Positions 38,544 to 47,735 of a stretch of DNA of 64,000 bases are shown in pieces; within the stretch, counting starts at the first letter, position 1, and every line of letters starts with the position of its first letter. The stretch covers positions 5,084,001 through 5,148,000 of the forward strand of contig NZ_CP093313.1 of assembly GCF_025264625.1 (NCBI RefSeq). Reading direction: 5' to 3'. This DNA is from Occallatibacter riparius (GTDB taxonomy: Bacteria; Acidobacteriota; Terriglobia; Terriglobales; Acidobacteriaceae). Below the pieces are notes generated by a model that saw nothing but the letters and a program-made list of their open reading frames with translations, did no database searches and was not told the DNA's origin. Made by a program: the position numbers and the translations under genes.

Positions 38544-39323
38544 CTAAGGCACCCGGCGCCCGGGCGTAAGGCCGTACCTGCGCAACTGCTCCTGCACCGG
38601 CGCGGACATGAGGAAGACCAGAAACTTTTTCGCCGCGACCCGTTGCTGCGTTCTCGAGACGAGAACCGCGCCCTGCTCGATCGGCGGATACGAATCCGCG
38701 GGAATCTCAAAGTATCGCCCATCTGCCGTGAGCCGCGCCGTCTTAGCCGAAGTCAGCGAGATGAGGCCCGCGTCCGCATTCCCCGAATCCACGAACTGGG
38801 CGGCCTGCGAGATGTTCTCCGCGATGACGAACTTCGGCTTGAGCGCCTCATACAATCCGAGTTTTTGCAGCGCCGCTATTGCTGCTTTGCCATAAGGCGC
38901 ACGGTCCGGGTTGGCGATCGCCAGCCGCTTCAACGCTCGGTTCCGTAATAGTTCGACCGACGGCGTCAGGGACCCGTCCTTCCGCGTCCACAGCACCAGG
39001 GCGCCCTTGGCATAGACGATCGGCGAACCCGCCGTTCCATCGCCTAAGCCCTCGGCCAGCCCCGCTGCAATCAGCTTCCGCGGATAATCGAGATTCGCCG
39101 ACAGGAACAAATCGAAAGGCGCGCCGTTCTGGATCTGCGTAGTGAGCGCAGCCGAGGCCTGATACGTGACCTGCGCATTGATCCCCGTCGCCTGCTTGAA
39201 CTGCTCGACAATCGGCGGCAGCACAGGCTCCAGATCAGCCGCCGCCGCAATGCGAATCTGTTGCGCGGGGAAGGCGGGTGCCGCAAGGATCGCGCATGCA
39301 ACCAGGATGAGATGACGCATCAT
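38544..39323 (-). CDS. modA: Molybdate-binding periplasmic protein
   Basis: A 259-residue substrate-binding protein with a Sec signal (to about APAFPAQ). The mature part starts IRIAAAADLEPVLPPIVEQF, with the family motif AAAADL that contributes to the oxyanion site. The rest includes NAQVTYQASAALTTQI and a final hinge region ending LMSAPVQEQLRRYGL. Tungstate or molybdate binding is inferred from ModBC linkage. Heptamer repeat arrays lie on both sides of the gene. Confidence 0.92.
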   Translation of the reverse strand: MMRHLILVACAILAAPAFPAQQIRIAAAADLEPVLPPIVEQFKQATGINAQVTYQASAALTTQIQNGAPFDLFLSANLDYPRKLIAAGLAEGLGDGTAGSPIVYAKGALVLWTRKDGSLTPSVELLRNRALKRLAIANPDRAPYGKAAIAALQKLGLYEALKPKFVIAENISQAAQFVDSGNADAGLISLTSAKTARLTADGRYFEIPADSYPPIEQGAVLVSRTQQRVAAKKFLVFLMSAPVQEQLRRYGLTPGRRVP

Positions 39324-39332
39324 GAAAGCTCC

Positions 39333-39374
39333 CAGCTACAGGCTACCGGCTGACGCCTGATAGCTGACGGCTGT
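39333..39374. repeat. Heptamer xGGCTGA-type tandem array (6 units)
   Basis: Six consecutive 7-base units with a GCT or CCT core (for example CAGCTAC and TAGCTGA) begin ten bases upstream of the modA start codon, so the array forms part of its leader. Confidence 0.7.
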
Positions 39375-39400
39375 CCTTCGCTGCTAGGCTATCAACAGGC

Positions 39401-40756
39401 ATGAACGACAATCTGCATACATTACGCTGTTTCGGCTGCAGTGCGCGCATTTCCGGCCCTGAGGCCCAGCCGGACTTCCGTTGCGCCGACTGCGGCGATC
39501 TTTTTGAGGTGGATTATCCGGGGTGGGCGCACCGCCAGGCCCAGACCCGTCCCAACCCCGGCGCGCTGAAGTGGCTGTGGCGCGAGCGGCGCTGCTCCAG
39601 CGAGCTGCTGGACCGCTCCGGCGTATGGCGTTTTCGCGAACTGCTCCCGATTCTGGACAACTTCGGCAACGCGATCACTCTTCAGGAGGGCAACACGCCG
39701 CTCTATCAGCTGTCGCGCGCCGGCAAGGCGCTCGGCCTCGATCAGCTTTATGCCAAGCACCAGGGCATGAACCCCTCCGGCTCGTTCAAAGACACCGGCA
39801 TGACCGCGGCGCTGAGCGTCGCGCGGGAGCGCGGCTTCCAATGGGTGGCGTGCGCTTCTACTGGAAACACCTCGGCAGCGATGGCGGCCTATGCGGCACG
39901 CGCGGGAATGCGTAGCCTCGTGCTGATTCCCGAGGGCAAGATCGCATGGGGCAAGCTCTCGCAGGCCATGGACTACGGCGCGGTGACCTGCCAGCTCAAG
40001 ACCGACTTCGACGGCTGCCTGCGCGTTCTGCTGGAGATCGTGCGCGAGGCGCCGATTTACCTCCTGAACTCGATGAACCCCTATCGTCTGGAAGGGCAGA
40101 AGACTCCGGCGCTGGAGATTGCGGAAGCGTTCGACTGGAACGTGCCCGACCACCTCATCGTCCCAGGCGGCAACCTTGCCAACTCGTCGGCGCTCGGCAA
40201 GGGCTTCAAAGAGATGAAGGAGCTGGGCCTGGTCGCGCGCGTTCCAAAGATTTCCGTCATCCAGGCGGCGGGCGCGAATCCGCTGGTGCAGTACCTCGGT
40301 GCGGGCGTAGGGGCTGAATTCAAGTCGGTCGAAGCGCACACGCGCGCAACAGCCATCCGCATCGGCAACCCGGCTTCGTGGAAAAAGGCGGCGCGCGTAG
40401 TGGAAGAAACCGGCGGCTGGTGCCTCGACGTTACAGAAGCTGAGATCGCCATCGCCAAGGCCGAGATCGGCCTGGAAGGCATTGGCTGCGAGCCGGCTTC
40501 GGCCGTCACTCTCGCTGGCCTCAAAAAGCTGCGCGCGCAGGGATCGGTGGCCAACGGCGACTCGGTCGTGCTTCTGCTCACCGGGCACACGCTGAAGGAT
40601 GCCGATTACACCATCGACTTCCATCGCGGAACGCTCCTGCGGCCCGAAGAGGCTGCAGGGCACGAAGCTGTGATTGACGGCTTGCGGCGCAACGCGCGCG
40701 TGGTGGATGCGACCCCGAGCGCAGTGCTGGCCGCCATGAAGGACGTGCCGGCATGA
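39401..40756 (+). CDS. thrC: Threonine synthase with N-terminal zinc ribbon
   Basis: ThrC converts O-phosphohomoserine to threonine with pyridoxal phosphate. An N-terminal zinc ribbon is formed by Cys10, Cys13, Cys28 and Cys31. The PLP lysine is in NPSGSFKDTGM; the phosphate-binding loop is in ACASTGNTSAAMAAY. The 451 residues exceed the usual 350-430 of this class mainly through the ribbon and a C-terminal tail. The stop overlaps thrB by four bases (ATGA). Confidence 0.95.
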   Translation: MNDNLHTLRCFGCSARISGPEAQPDFRCADCGDLFEVDYPGWAHRQAQTRPNPGALKWLWRERRCSSELLDRSGVWRFRELLPILDNFGNAITLQEGNTPLYQLSRAGKALGLDQLYAKHQGMNPSGSFKDTGMTAALSVARERGFQWVACASTGNTSAAMAAYAARAGMRSLVLIPEGKIAWGKLSQAMDYGAVTCQLKTDFDGCLRVLLEIVREAPIYLLNSMNPYRLEGQKTPALEIAEAFDWNVPDHLIVPGGNLANSSALGKGFKEMKELGLVARVPKISVIQAAGANPLVQYLGAGVGAEFKSVEAHTRATAIRIGNPASWKKAARVVEETGGWCLDVTEAEIAIAKAEIGLEGIGCEPASAVTLAGLKKLRAQGSVANGDSVVLLLTGHTLKDADYTIDFHRGTLLRPEEAAGHEAVIDGLRRNARVVDATPSAVLAAMKDVPA

Positions 40757-41679
40757 GCCAGACCGCCGACAGGATCCGGGTACGGCTGCCGGCGACCTCG
40801 GCGAATCTAGGGCCGGGGTTCGACACGGCCGCGGTGGCGCTGGACTTTCACCTGACGGTGGAGGCAGAGCCTGCGGCGGCGTTCTCGATCGCCGCCACGG
40901 GCCGCGATGCGGAACGCTGCGGGGCGCTCGAGGACAACCTAGTCATCGAACTCTATCGCACCCTGTTGGAGCGCGAGGGCAGGCCAGCGACGCCCCTGGC
41001 CATCCGAATGGAAAACGAGATCCCGCTCGGCATGGGCTGCGGCTCTTCGGCAGCCGGGCGCCTCGCCGCGATTGTGCTGGCGAATCACTTCGGTAGCCTG
41101 GGCTGGTCCAGTGACCGCGTTCTGGCTGAGGCGTCCGAGCTCGAGGGCCATCCTGACAATGCCGCTGCCTGCTGGCTGGGCGGATTCGTCGCTTCGGGCA
41201 CGCAGGGCGGGGAAGTTCACGTTGCTCGGGTGACTCCGCCGGAGGACTGGCGCGCGATAGTAGTGTTGCCCACTGAGCCACTGGCCACCAGCAAGGCGCG
41301 TGCGGTGCTTCCGGCCATCTATGCGCGCACCGACGTGGTGATCAATCTGCAGGGTGTGGCCATGCTCGGCCTCGCCTTTGCGCAGGGCAGGGGAGAGCTG
41401 CTGAAAGCCGCAATGACGGACCGGGTGCATCAGCCGTACCGCTCTGCGATCTGCCCGCAGTTACCAAAGTTGCTGCCTTTGGCCGGGCAGGAAGGCATTC
41501 TGGGAGTTGCGCTGAGCGGCGCCGGGCCGGCAGTACTGGCCATCGTGAATGGCGAGCGCAGTGTCGCAGGGGCTTTCCGCGTCATCTTCGATGCTATGCA
41601 GGAGATTCAGCGGCCTGAATTGCTTTTGTGCAGGTTTGAATCTCAGGGAACGGTGGTCGAGACCGGCGTACATGCTTGA
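40753..41679 (+). CDS. thrB: Homoserine kinase
   Basis: ThrB phosphorylates homoserine for ThrC. The 308-residue GHMP kinase shows an N-terminal PATSANLGPGFDTA, the ATP-binding IPLGMGCGSSAAGR and the C-terminal GVALSGAGPAVLAI motifs. ATG 40753 overlaps the thrC stop, so the pair is translationally coupled. Confidence 0.95.
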   Translation: MSQTADRIRVRLPATSANLGPGFDTAAVALDFHLTVEAEPAAAFSIAATGRDAERCGALEDNLVIELYRTLLEREGRPATPLAIRMENEIPLGMGCGSSAAGRLAAIVLANHFGSLGWSSDRVLAEASELEGHPDNAAACWLGGFVASGTQGGEVHVARVTPPEDWRAIVVLPTEPLATSKARAVLPAIYARTDVVINLQGVAMLGLAFAQGRGELLKAAMTDRVHQPYRSAICPQLPKLLPLAGQEGILGVALSGAGPAVLAIVNGERSVAGAFRVIFDAMQEIQRPELLLCRFESQGTVVETGVHA

Positions 41680-41781
41680 GTTTTCAGCCCCGAAGCATCG
41701 CGGCTCTGAGCAACTTCGCTGGCGGATTGCTGTATGAAGTTCGGTTAAAGAGCGCGGATTCAGTAGTATCCAAAATGCAAA

Positions 41782-41925
41782 TACCCCATAGGTGATTACT
41801 CAAAAGATTACCTAAGATTGCTTGTTTTTCTAGTTCAGAAAACTTAAAGTCTCGTTCGTGGGCAGTTCTGGGGGAGGGCTGCTCTAGCGCCCGTGATTCC
41901 TGATGGAATCCGGGCGCTTTAATTT
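41782..41925 (+). ncRNA. Candidate small RNA between thrB and trxA
   Basis: The 365-base gap contains no gene-like frame. From left to right it has TACCCC (41782) and TACT (41797), a palindrome TAGGTGAT-N10-ATTACCTA (41789-41814), possible -35/-10 hexamers (TTGCTT 41819-41824, AACTTA about 17 bases later), and a short hairpin region whose loop holds a GGGGGAGG stretch. A clean intrinsic terminator ends it at 41886-41925. If the promoter is real the RNA would be about 75-80 bases. It could also be the end of a long thrB 3' UTR. Confidence 0.4.
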
Positions 41926-41926
41926 T
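41886..41926 (+). terminator. Intrinsic terminator 207 bases after thrB
   Basis: AGCGCCCG (41886-41893) pairs with CGGGCGCT (41911-41918), with an inner ATTCC-TGAT-GGAAT stem, followed by TTAATTTT. Confidence 0.75.
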
Positions 41927-42044
41927 GGAACCTGGCAGTGTCCACGCTCCGCCACGCCGGTGCGACTTTCCAACAGGCTGCGGCATCCCATAAGAGCAGG
42001 CTGCAGGGTTACACTGAACCGGTGCAGTATCAGCAAGGAGGAGC

Positions 42045-42377
42045 ATGGCTGGAGTGGGCGTTTTGGAAGTGACGGATGCGAGCTTTGATCAGGAAGTGTT
42101 GAAGAGCGAGCAGCCGGTTCTGGTGGATTTCTGGGCGGGCTGGTGCGGGCCCTGCAAGATGATTGCGCCCGCCGTCGACAAGGTGGCGGAGACCTACGCG
42201 GGCAAGCTGAAGGTGACCAAGGTGAACGTGGACCAGAACGGCGCCACGCCTTCGCGATACGGCATTCGCGGCATCCCCGCGCTGCTGTTCTTCAAGGGCG
42301 GCAAGGTCGCCGACCAGATCGTGGGCTACGTTGGACAGGACGTGATCGAAGAGAAGGTCCAGAAGATCATCGGATAA
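42045..42377 (+). CDS. trxA: Thioredoxin
   Basis: The 110-residue protein has the redox motif WAGWCGPCKM (Cys34, Cys37), the buried Asp (VLVDFW) and the cis-proline (IRGIPALLFFKGG). It reduces protein disulfides in the cytoplasm. ATG 42045 has an AAGGAGGAG Shine-Dalgarno. A terminator follows at 42413. Confidence 0.96.
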   Translation: MAGVGVLEVTDASFDQEVLKSEQPVLVDFWAGWCGPCKMIAPAVDKVAETYAGKLKVTKVNVDQNGATPSRYGIRGIPALLFFKGGKVADQIVGYVGQDVIEEKVQKIIG

Positions 42378-42412
42378 GCCCCGTCGGATAAGTCTGAATC
42401 CAGGCGAAGCGT

Positions 42413-42436
42413 AAAGCCCGGCCGCTGCCGGGCTTT
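42413..42436. terminator. Terminator hairpin between trxA and the cupin gene
   Basis: AAAGCCCGGC (42413-42422) pairs with GCCGGGCTTT (42427-42436) around CGCT. It lies between convergent genes and probably serves trxA; a T-tract beyond the stem is lacking. Confidence 0.6.
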
Positions 42437-42471
42437 GCTGCGTCTAGGCTCTGATGGGTGTCAGGCGGGCC

Positions 42472-42870
42472 TTAGGCGGGCTCGTACTGCTCGTCGGTTA
42501 CGTGCTCCAGCCAGTCGACCATTTTGCCATCGAGCTTCTCTTGAATAGCGATGTGGGTCACGGAGGTGGTGGGAGCGGCACCGTGCCAGTGCTTCTCGCC
42601 GGGCGCGAACCAGACGACGTCGCCAGGATGGATCTCCTGGATGGGTTCGCCCCATTTCTGCGCGTGGCCGCAGCCGGCGGTGACGATGAGTGTCTGGCCG
42701 AGTGGATGCGTGTGCCACGCCGTGCGCGCGCCGGGCTCAAAGGTGACGCTGGCGCCAGCCGCACGCGCTGGCTCAGGTGCCGTGAAGAGCGGATCGATCC
42801 GGACCGTGCCGGTGAACCAGTCGGCTGGCCCTTTGCCGGAGGGCTGCGTGCCTGCGGGTTTGATCTCCAT
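42472..42870 (-). CDS. Cupin-domain protein
   Basis: A 132-residue single cupin. The metal-binding His cluster is [15 protein letters not shown] and then GEKHWHGA. It resembles small cupins found with aldo/keto reductases and alcohol dehydrogenases, often annotated as carboxymuconolactone- or quinol-related, but the true substrate is unknown. It is the last gene of a minus-strand cluster with an aldo/keto reductase and an alcohol dehydrogenase. Confidence 0.85.
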   Translation of the reverse strand: MEIKPAGTQPSGKGPADWFTGTVRIDPLFTAPEPARAAGASVTFEPGARTAWHTHPLGQTLIVTAGCGHAQKWGEPIQEIHPGDVVWFAPGEKHWHGAAPTTSVTHIAIQEKLDGKMVDWLEHVTDEQYEPA

Positions 42871-42905
42871 GGATCGTCTCCTATGCGGTTCGTGGCGGCC
42901 GTCTT

Positions 42906-43964
<1,059 letters not shown>

Positions 43965-45023
43965 TTATTCCGCTTTGAGCGATGCCATATCGATCGAGAA
44001 GCGGTACTTCACGTCGGACTTCACGACGCGATCGTACGCCTCATTGATCTTCTGGATCGGAATCACTTCCACATCGGAGGTGATGTTGTTCTTGCCGCAG
44101 AAATCGAGCATCTCCTGCGTTTCGGCGATGCCTCCGATCAGCGAGCCGGAGAAGCTGCGGCGGCGGAAGAGCAGGCCGAACACGCCGACCGGAAGCGGCT
44201 TGTCGGGCGCGCCGACCATGGTGATGTTGCCGTCGCGCCGGAGCATGTTGATGTAGGCGTTGATGTCGTGCTGGGCGGCGACAGCGTCGAGAATGAAGTC
44301 GAAGCTGCCCGCGTGCTTCGCCATTTCGTTCGCGTCCTTCGAGATCACCACCTCATCCGCGCCAAGGCGCTTCGCGTCTTCTACCTTACTGGGTGACGTC
44401 GTGAACACAACGGTGTGCGCGCCCAGAGCGTGCGCGAACTTCACGCCCATATGGCCGAGTCCGCCGAGTCCGACAACTCCAACCTTCTTGCCCTCGGTCA
44501 CGCACCAGTGCTTCATGGGGGAGTAGGTGGTGATGCCCGCGCAGAGCAGCGGCGCGGCTCCGGCCAGGTCGAGGTTCGACGGCACATTCAGCACGAAGTG
44601 CTCATCCACAACGATGCTGTCTGAATATCCGCCGTATGTGACCTTACCGGTGTGCTTGTCGGGGAAGTTGTAGGTGAATTCCATGTTGTTGCAGAACTGC
44701 TCGAGCCCGGCCTTGCACTCGGGACAGGTCCGGTCGGAATCAACCATGCAGCCCACGGCGGCAATGTCGCCTACCTTGAACTTTGTGACTGCGGAGCCCA
44801 CTTTGGTGACGCGGCCCACGATTTCATGGCCGGGCACGCAGGGATAGACGGTGGGCATCACTTCCTTCCACTCATCGCGTGCGGTGTGCACGTCAGAGTG
44901 GCAGACGCCGCAGAAAAGAATTTCGATTTGCACGTCTTTGTCGGTTGGATCGCGCCGCACGATCGTGGTGGGAGCAAACGGCGATGTCGCACTGGGAGTA
45001 GCGTAAGCTTTCGCGTTGTACAT
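43965..45023 (-). CDS. Zinc-dependent alcohol/aldehyde reductase, YahK/CAD type
   Basis: A 352-residue medium-chain dehydrogenase. Catalytic zinc ligands are in GVCHSDVHTARDEW and PGHEIVG; structural zinc Cys are in RTCPECKAGLEQFC; the NADP-binding motif is GLGGLGHMGVKFA. It resembles E. coli YahK-like broad aldehyde reductases. It lies divergent from an AraC regulator and upstream of the aldo/keto reductase and cupin genes. Confidence 0.92.
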   Translation of the reverse strand: MYNAKAYATPSATSPFAPTTIVRRDPTDKDVQIEILFCGVCHSDVHTARDEWKEVMPTVYPCVPGHEIVGRVTKVGSAVTKFKVGDIAAVGCMVDSDRTCPECKAGLEQFCNNMEFTYNFPDKHTGKVTYGGYSDSIVVDEHFVLNVPSNLDLAGAAPLLCAGITTYSPMKHWCVTEGKKVGVVGLGGLGHMGVKFAHALGAHTVVFTTSPSKVEDAKRLGADEVVISKDANEMAKHAGSFDFILDAVAAQHDINAYINMLRRDGNITMVGAPDKPLPVGVFGLLFRRRSFSGSLIGGIAETQEMLDFCGKNNITSDVEVIPIQKINEAYDRVVKSDVKYRFSIDMASLKAE

Positions 45024-45268
45024 GAATCAACCTCGGCCTGTTCGACGCGTTGTTGTTGAGATGCTTCGGGGATTGAACTGATGCGCCGAATCTTGACCCA
45101 TCAGGAATCCTAATTCCCCTGCGTTCCCGTTGAATGAAGACTAAGGAAAAGGCGCAGAGGAGCGGTATCCTGATCCTGCCGATCTCTTGCCTGATTCTCT
45201 TGCTGGCCGCAGATTCTTGCATAGCGGCTCGAATTCAGCGGTATCGTCATAGAAAGAAGGGGGCCGTG

Positions 45269-46216
45269 ATGCGGACGCAGACCAGAGTGGACTCTAAGAT
45301 CAAGCAGAACGCACGCGTTGAGCAGATTCGCGCTGATCTGGTGCGGAAGATCATGGCGCATTGCAAAGGGGAGGGCATTGCCGGCACTCCGATTCCTGGG
45401 CTGATGCTCTACCGGCGCAGCGAGCCAACGGCGTGCACTTCGGCGGCCTACAAGCCTAGCCTGATCGTCTACGTACAGGGAAAGAAGCGGATCAACGTGG
45501 GCCAGTCCACGCTGGTGTGCGATGAGACGACTTTTCTTCTCACTTCGATCGATCTGCCGGTAGTGAGCCAGGTCATCGGCGCCACGCGTGAGAAGCCAAT
45601 CCTCTGCCTCACGCTCGATCTTGAAACGCCCGAAGTGCGGCGCATTCTCAGCGAGCATGAACTGCCGGATTCAGGACAGCCCGCCAGCGCCCGCGGCATG
45701 TCCGTGGGCGAAACAACGGCGGAGTTGCTCGATGCCTGTTCGCGCCTTGTGGACCTGCTGGATGCGCCGCAGGACATCCCCTTCCTCGCCGCGCACATCG
45801 AGCGCGAAGTCATCTACCGGCTTCTCCGCAGCCCGCAGGGCGCGCATCTGCGCGCCATCGCAACGCTCGGAGAACAGAGCAATCGCACAGCGAAGGCCGT
45901 GTCGTGGCTCAAGGAGAACTACGCCAAACCGCTGCGCGTGGAAGAACTGGCCGGCGTCGCGCAGATGGGCGTCTCCACCCTGCACCATCATTTCCGCTCA
46001 TTGACTGCGATGAGCCCGCTGCAGTATCAGAAGCAGCTCCGCCTTCATGTAGCGCGCGAGCGCATGTTGAACGGCCTGGATGCAGCCAGCGCGGCATTCG
46101 AGGTTGGCTACGAAAGCGCCAGCCAGTTCAGTCGCGAGTACAGCCGCTTCTTCGGCCAGCCGCCCATGCGCGACGTGAAGAGCCAGCGCCTTCCCGGCGC
46201 CGAACCGCGCGAGTAA
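45269..46216 (+). CDS. AraC-family regulator of the adjacent oxidoreductase cluster
   Basis: The 315-residue protein has an N-terminal AraC_N (cupin-like) domain (SLIVYVQGKKRINVG...) and a C-terminal pair of helix-turn-helix motifs (YAKPLRVEELAGVAQMGVSTLHHHF and ASAAFEVGYESASQFSREYSRFFG). ATG 45269 follows AGAAGGGGG; the frame extends 45 codons upstream with a hydrophobic run that is not typical of the family. It is divergent from the alcohol dehydrogenase gene, so autoregulated control of that cluster is likely, as in YqhC/yqhD-dkgA. Confidence 0.9.
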   Translation: MRTQTRVDSKIKQNARVEQIRADLVRKIMAHCKGEGIAGTPIPGLMLYRRSEPTACTSAAYKPSLIVYVQGKKRINVGQSTLVCDETTFLLTSIDLPVVSQVIGATREKPILCLTLDLETPEVRRILSEHELPDSGQPASARGMSVGETTAELLDACSRLVDLLDAPQDIPFLAAHIEREVIYRLLRSPQGAHLRAIATLGEQSNRTAKAVSWLKENYAKPLRVEELAGVAQMGVSTLHHHFRSLTAMSPLQYQKQLRLHVARERMLNGLDAASAAFEVGYESASQFSREYSRFFGQPPMRDVKSQRLPGAEPRE

Positions 46217-46247
46217 CAGTACGCTCCCAGGCACGGGAGAAACAGCA

Positions 46248-46276
46248 AAGGCCGGATTGCTCCGGCCTTCGTTTCA
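46248..46276. terminator. Terminator between the AraC gene and the M16 gene
   Basis: AAGGCCGGA (46248-46256) pairs with TCCGGCCTT (46261-46269) around TTGC; a CGTTTC tract follows. It lies between convergent genes. Confidence 0.65.
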
Positions 46277-46293
46277 GCTGAGGTTGTAATCGA

Positions 46294-47568
46294 CTAGCAG
46301 ACCAGCCGCTGCCGGTTGAGCTTGATCCCATCCAGCCGGCCCAGCAGCGTGACCGCGATCTTCTCCGGGTCAAAGAGCCGCTGCGCCATTGCCTGCACCT
46401 GCTCCGGCGTCACTGCTTCCACCTTCGCGATGATCTCGTCGGCCGAGAAGAACTGGCCGAAGTAGATCTCCTGACGCGCCAGGTTGGCCATGCGCGAGTT
46501 CGAGCTCTCCAGCCCCATCAGGATGTTGCCCTTGAGCTGGTCCTTGGCGCGGGTCAGTTCCTCGTCGCTTAAAGGCTCTTCCTTCAGCTTGCGGAATTCA
46601 GTCATGACCAGGTCGATGCACTCCAGCGCCTTGGCCGCCGAAGTGCCGGCGTAGACGCACAGCGTCCCCGTATCGCGGTAGGGGCTCAGGTCGCTGAAGA
46701 CCGAGTAAGCCATGCCGCGCTCTTCGCGGATGGTTTGGAAGAGGCGCGAGCTCATGCCGCCGCCCAGAACCGTGTTCAAGATCAGCGTGGCGTAGCGGTT
46801 CTCGTCGGTGATAGCCGGGGAAGGAACCCCAAGGCAGATCTGCACCTGTTCCAAAGCCTTCTTGTTCTTCAGCAGAATGCGCGCGCTCGATACAGGCGCC
46901 GCCAGTTCGGTCAGCGGCTGTCCGCTGTGGAGAGGAGCGAACTGCTTCGCTACCGCCTCGACGAACTCGTCGTGCGCGAGATTGCCTGCTGCCGAAAAGA
47001 CCATATTCCCTGCGTGGAAACGCCCGGAATGGTAGTCGAGCAGCTTGGGCTGGTCGAGGCGGTTCACTGTCTGCGTAGTGCCCAGGATCGGCTTCCCGAG
47101 TGGGTGGTCCTTCCAGAAACTCTGGGTAAAGAGCTCGTGGACGAGCACGTCGGGGTTATCCTCATCGATCTTGATTTCCTCAAGGATTACTCCACGTTCT
47201 CGCTCTATATCGCTGGAAGCAAAGACAGGATTGAGGACCAGATCTGATAGCACGTCGAGGGCGATGGGCACGTGGTCGGCCAGCGACTTCACGTTGAAGC
47301 AGATGGTTTCCTTGCCGGTGAAGGCATCCAGATTGCCACCGATGGAGTCCATCTCGCGGGCTATGTGCTGGGCAGTGCGGTTGCGGGTGCCCTTAAACAC
47401 CATGTGTTCAACAAAATGGGAAATGCCGTTGGTTTCGGCGGCCTCGCCGCGGGAACCCGATTTGATCCAAACGCCCATGGCCACGGAACGGAGATGTTCC
47501 ATGCGCTCGGTCAGTACGATCAGACCGTTGGGCAGCACGGTGCGGCGAAGATTACGCTCGATAGTCAT
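46294..47568 (-). CDS. M16-family zinc metalloprotease (processing-peptidase like)
   Basis: The 424-residue protein has the inverted zinc motif HFVEH (His51, Glu54, His55) within GISHFVEHMVFKGT. The distal Glu lies in ERERGVILEEIKID. The C-terminal half is an inactive M16 repeat with the R/Y motif segment YSVFSDLSPYRDTG. It resembles mitochondrial processing peptidase beta and bacterial PqqL/YmxG proteins. The location is cytoplasmic because no signal peptide is seen. It is divergent from rlmN. Confidence 0.92.
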   Translation of the reverse strand: MTIERNLRRTVLPNGLIVLTERMEHLRSVAMGVWIKSGSRGEAAETNGISHFVEHMVFKGTRNRTAQHIAREMDSIGGNLDAFTGKETICFNVKSLADHVPIALDVLSDLVLNPVFASSDIERERGVILEEIKIDEDNPDVLVHELFTQSFWKDHPLGKPILGTTQTVNRLDQPKLLDYHSGRFHAGNMVFSAAGNLAHDEFVEAVAKQFAPLHSGQPLTELAAPVSSARILLKNKKALEQVQICLGVPSPAITDENRYATLILNTVLGGGMSSRLFQTIREERGMAYSVFSDLSPYRDTGTLCVYAGTSAAKALECIDLVMTEFRKLKEEPLSDEELTRAKDQLKGNILMGLESSNSRMANLARQEIYFGQFFSADEIIAKVEAVTPEQVQAMAQRLFDPEKIAVTLLGRLDGIKLNRQRLVC

Positions 47569-47735
47569 CGTCTACCCCTGTTACAGATTCAATTTTAGGC
47601 CAGATGGTGCAAGGGGAATGCTGGGAAGCATGGGGGCTGGTGTCCGGGAGCGGCACCGCCGACTGCAGTCTTGGATGGCAAATATCTGGGAACAGGCTGC
47701 ATCGCCATCGTGAATGCACTAGTCTGGAGTTTGGC

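Noticed and set aside
39422-40663. Minus-strand frame of 413 codons
   Set aside because: Shadow of thrC, which has the PLP lysine and zinc ribbon in the plus frame.
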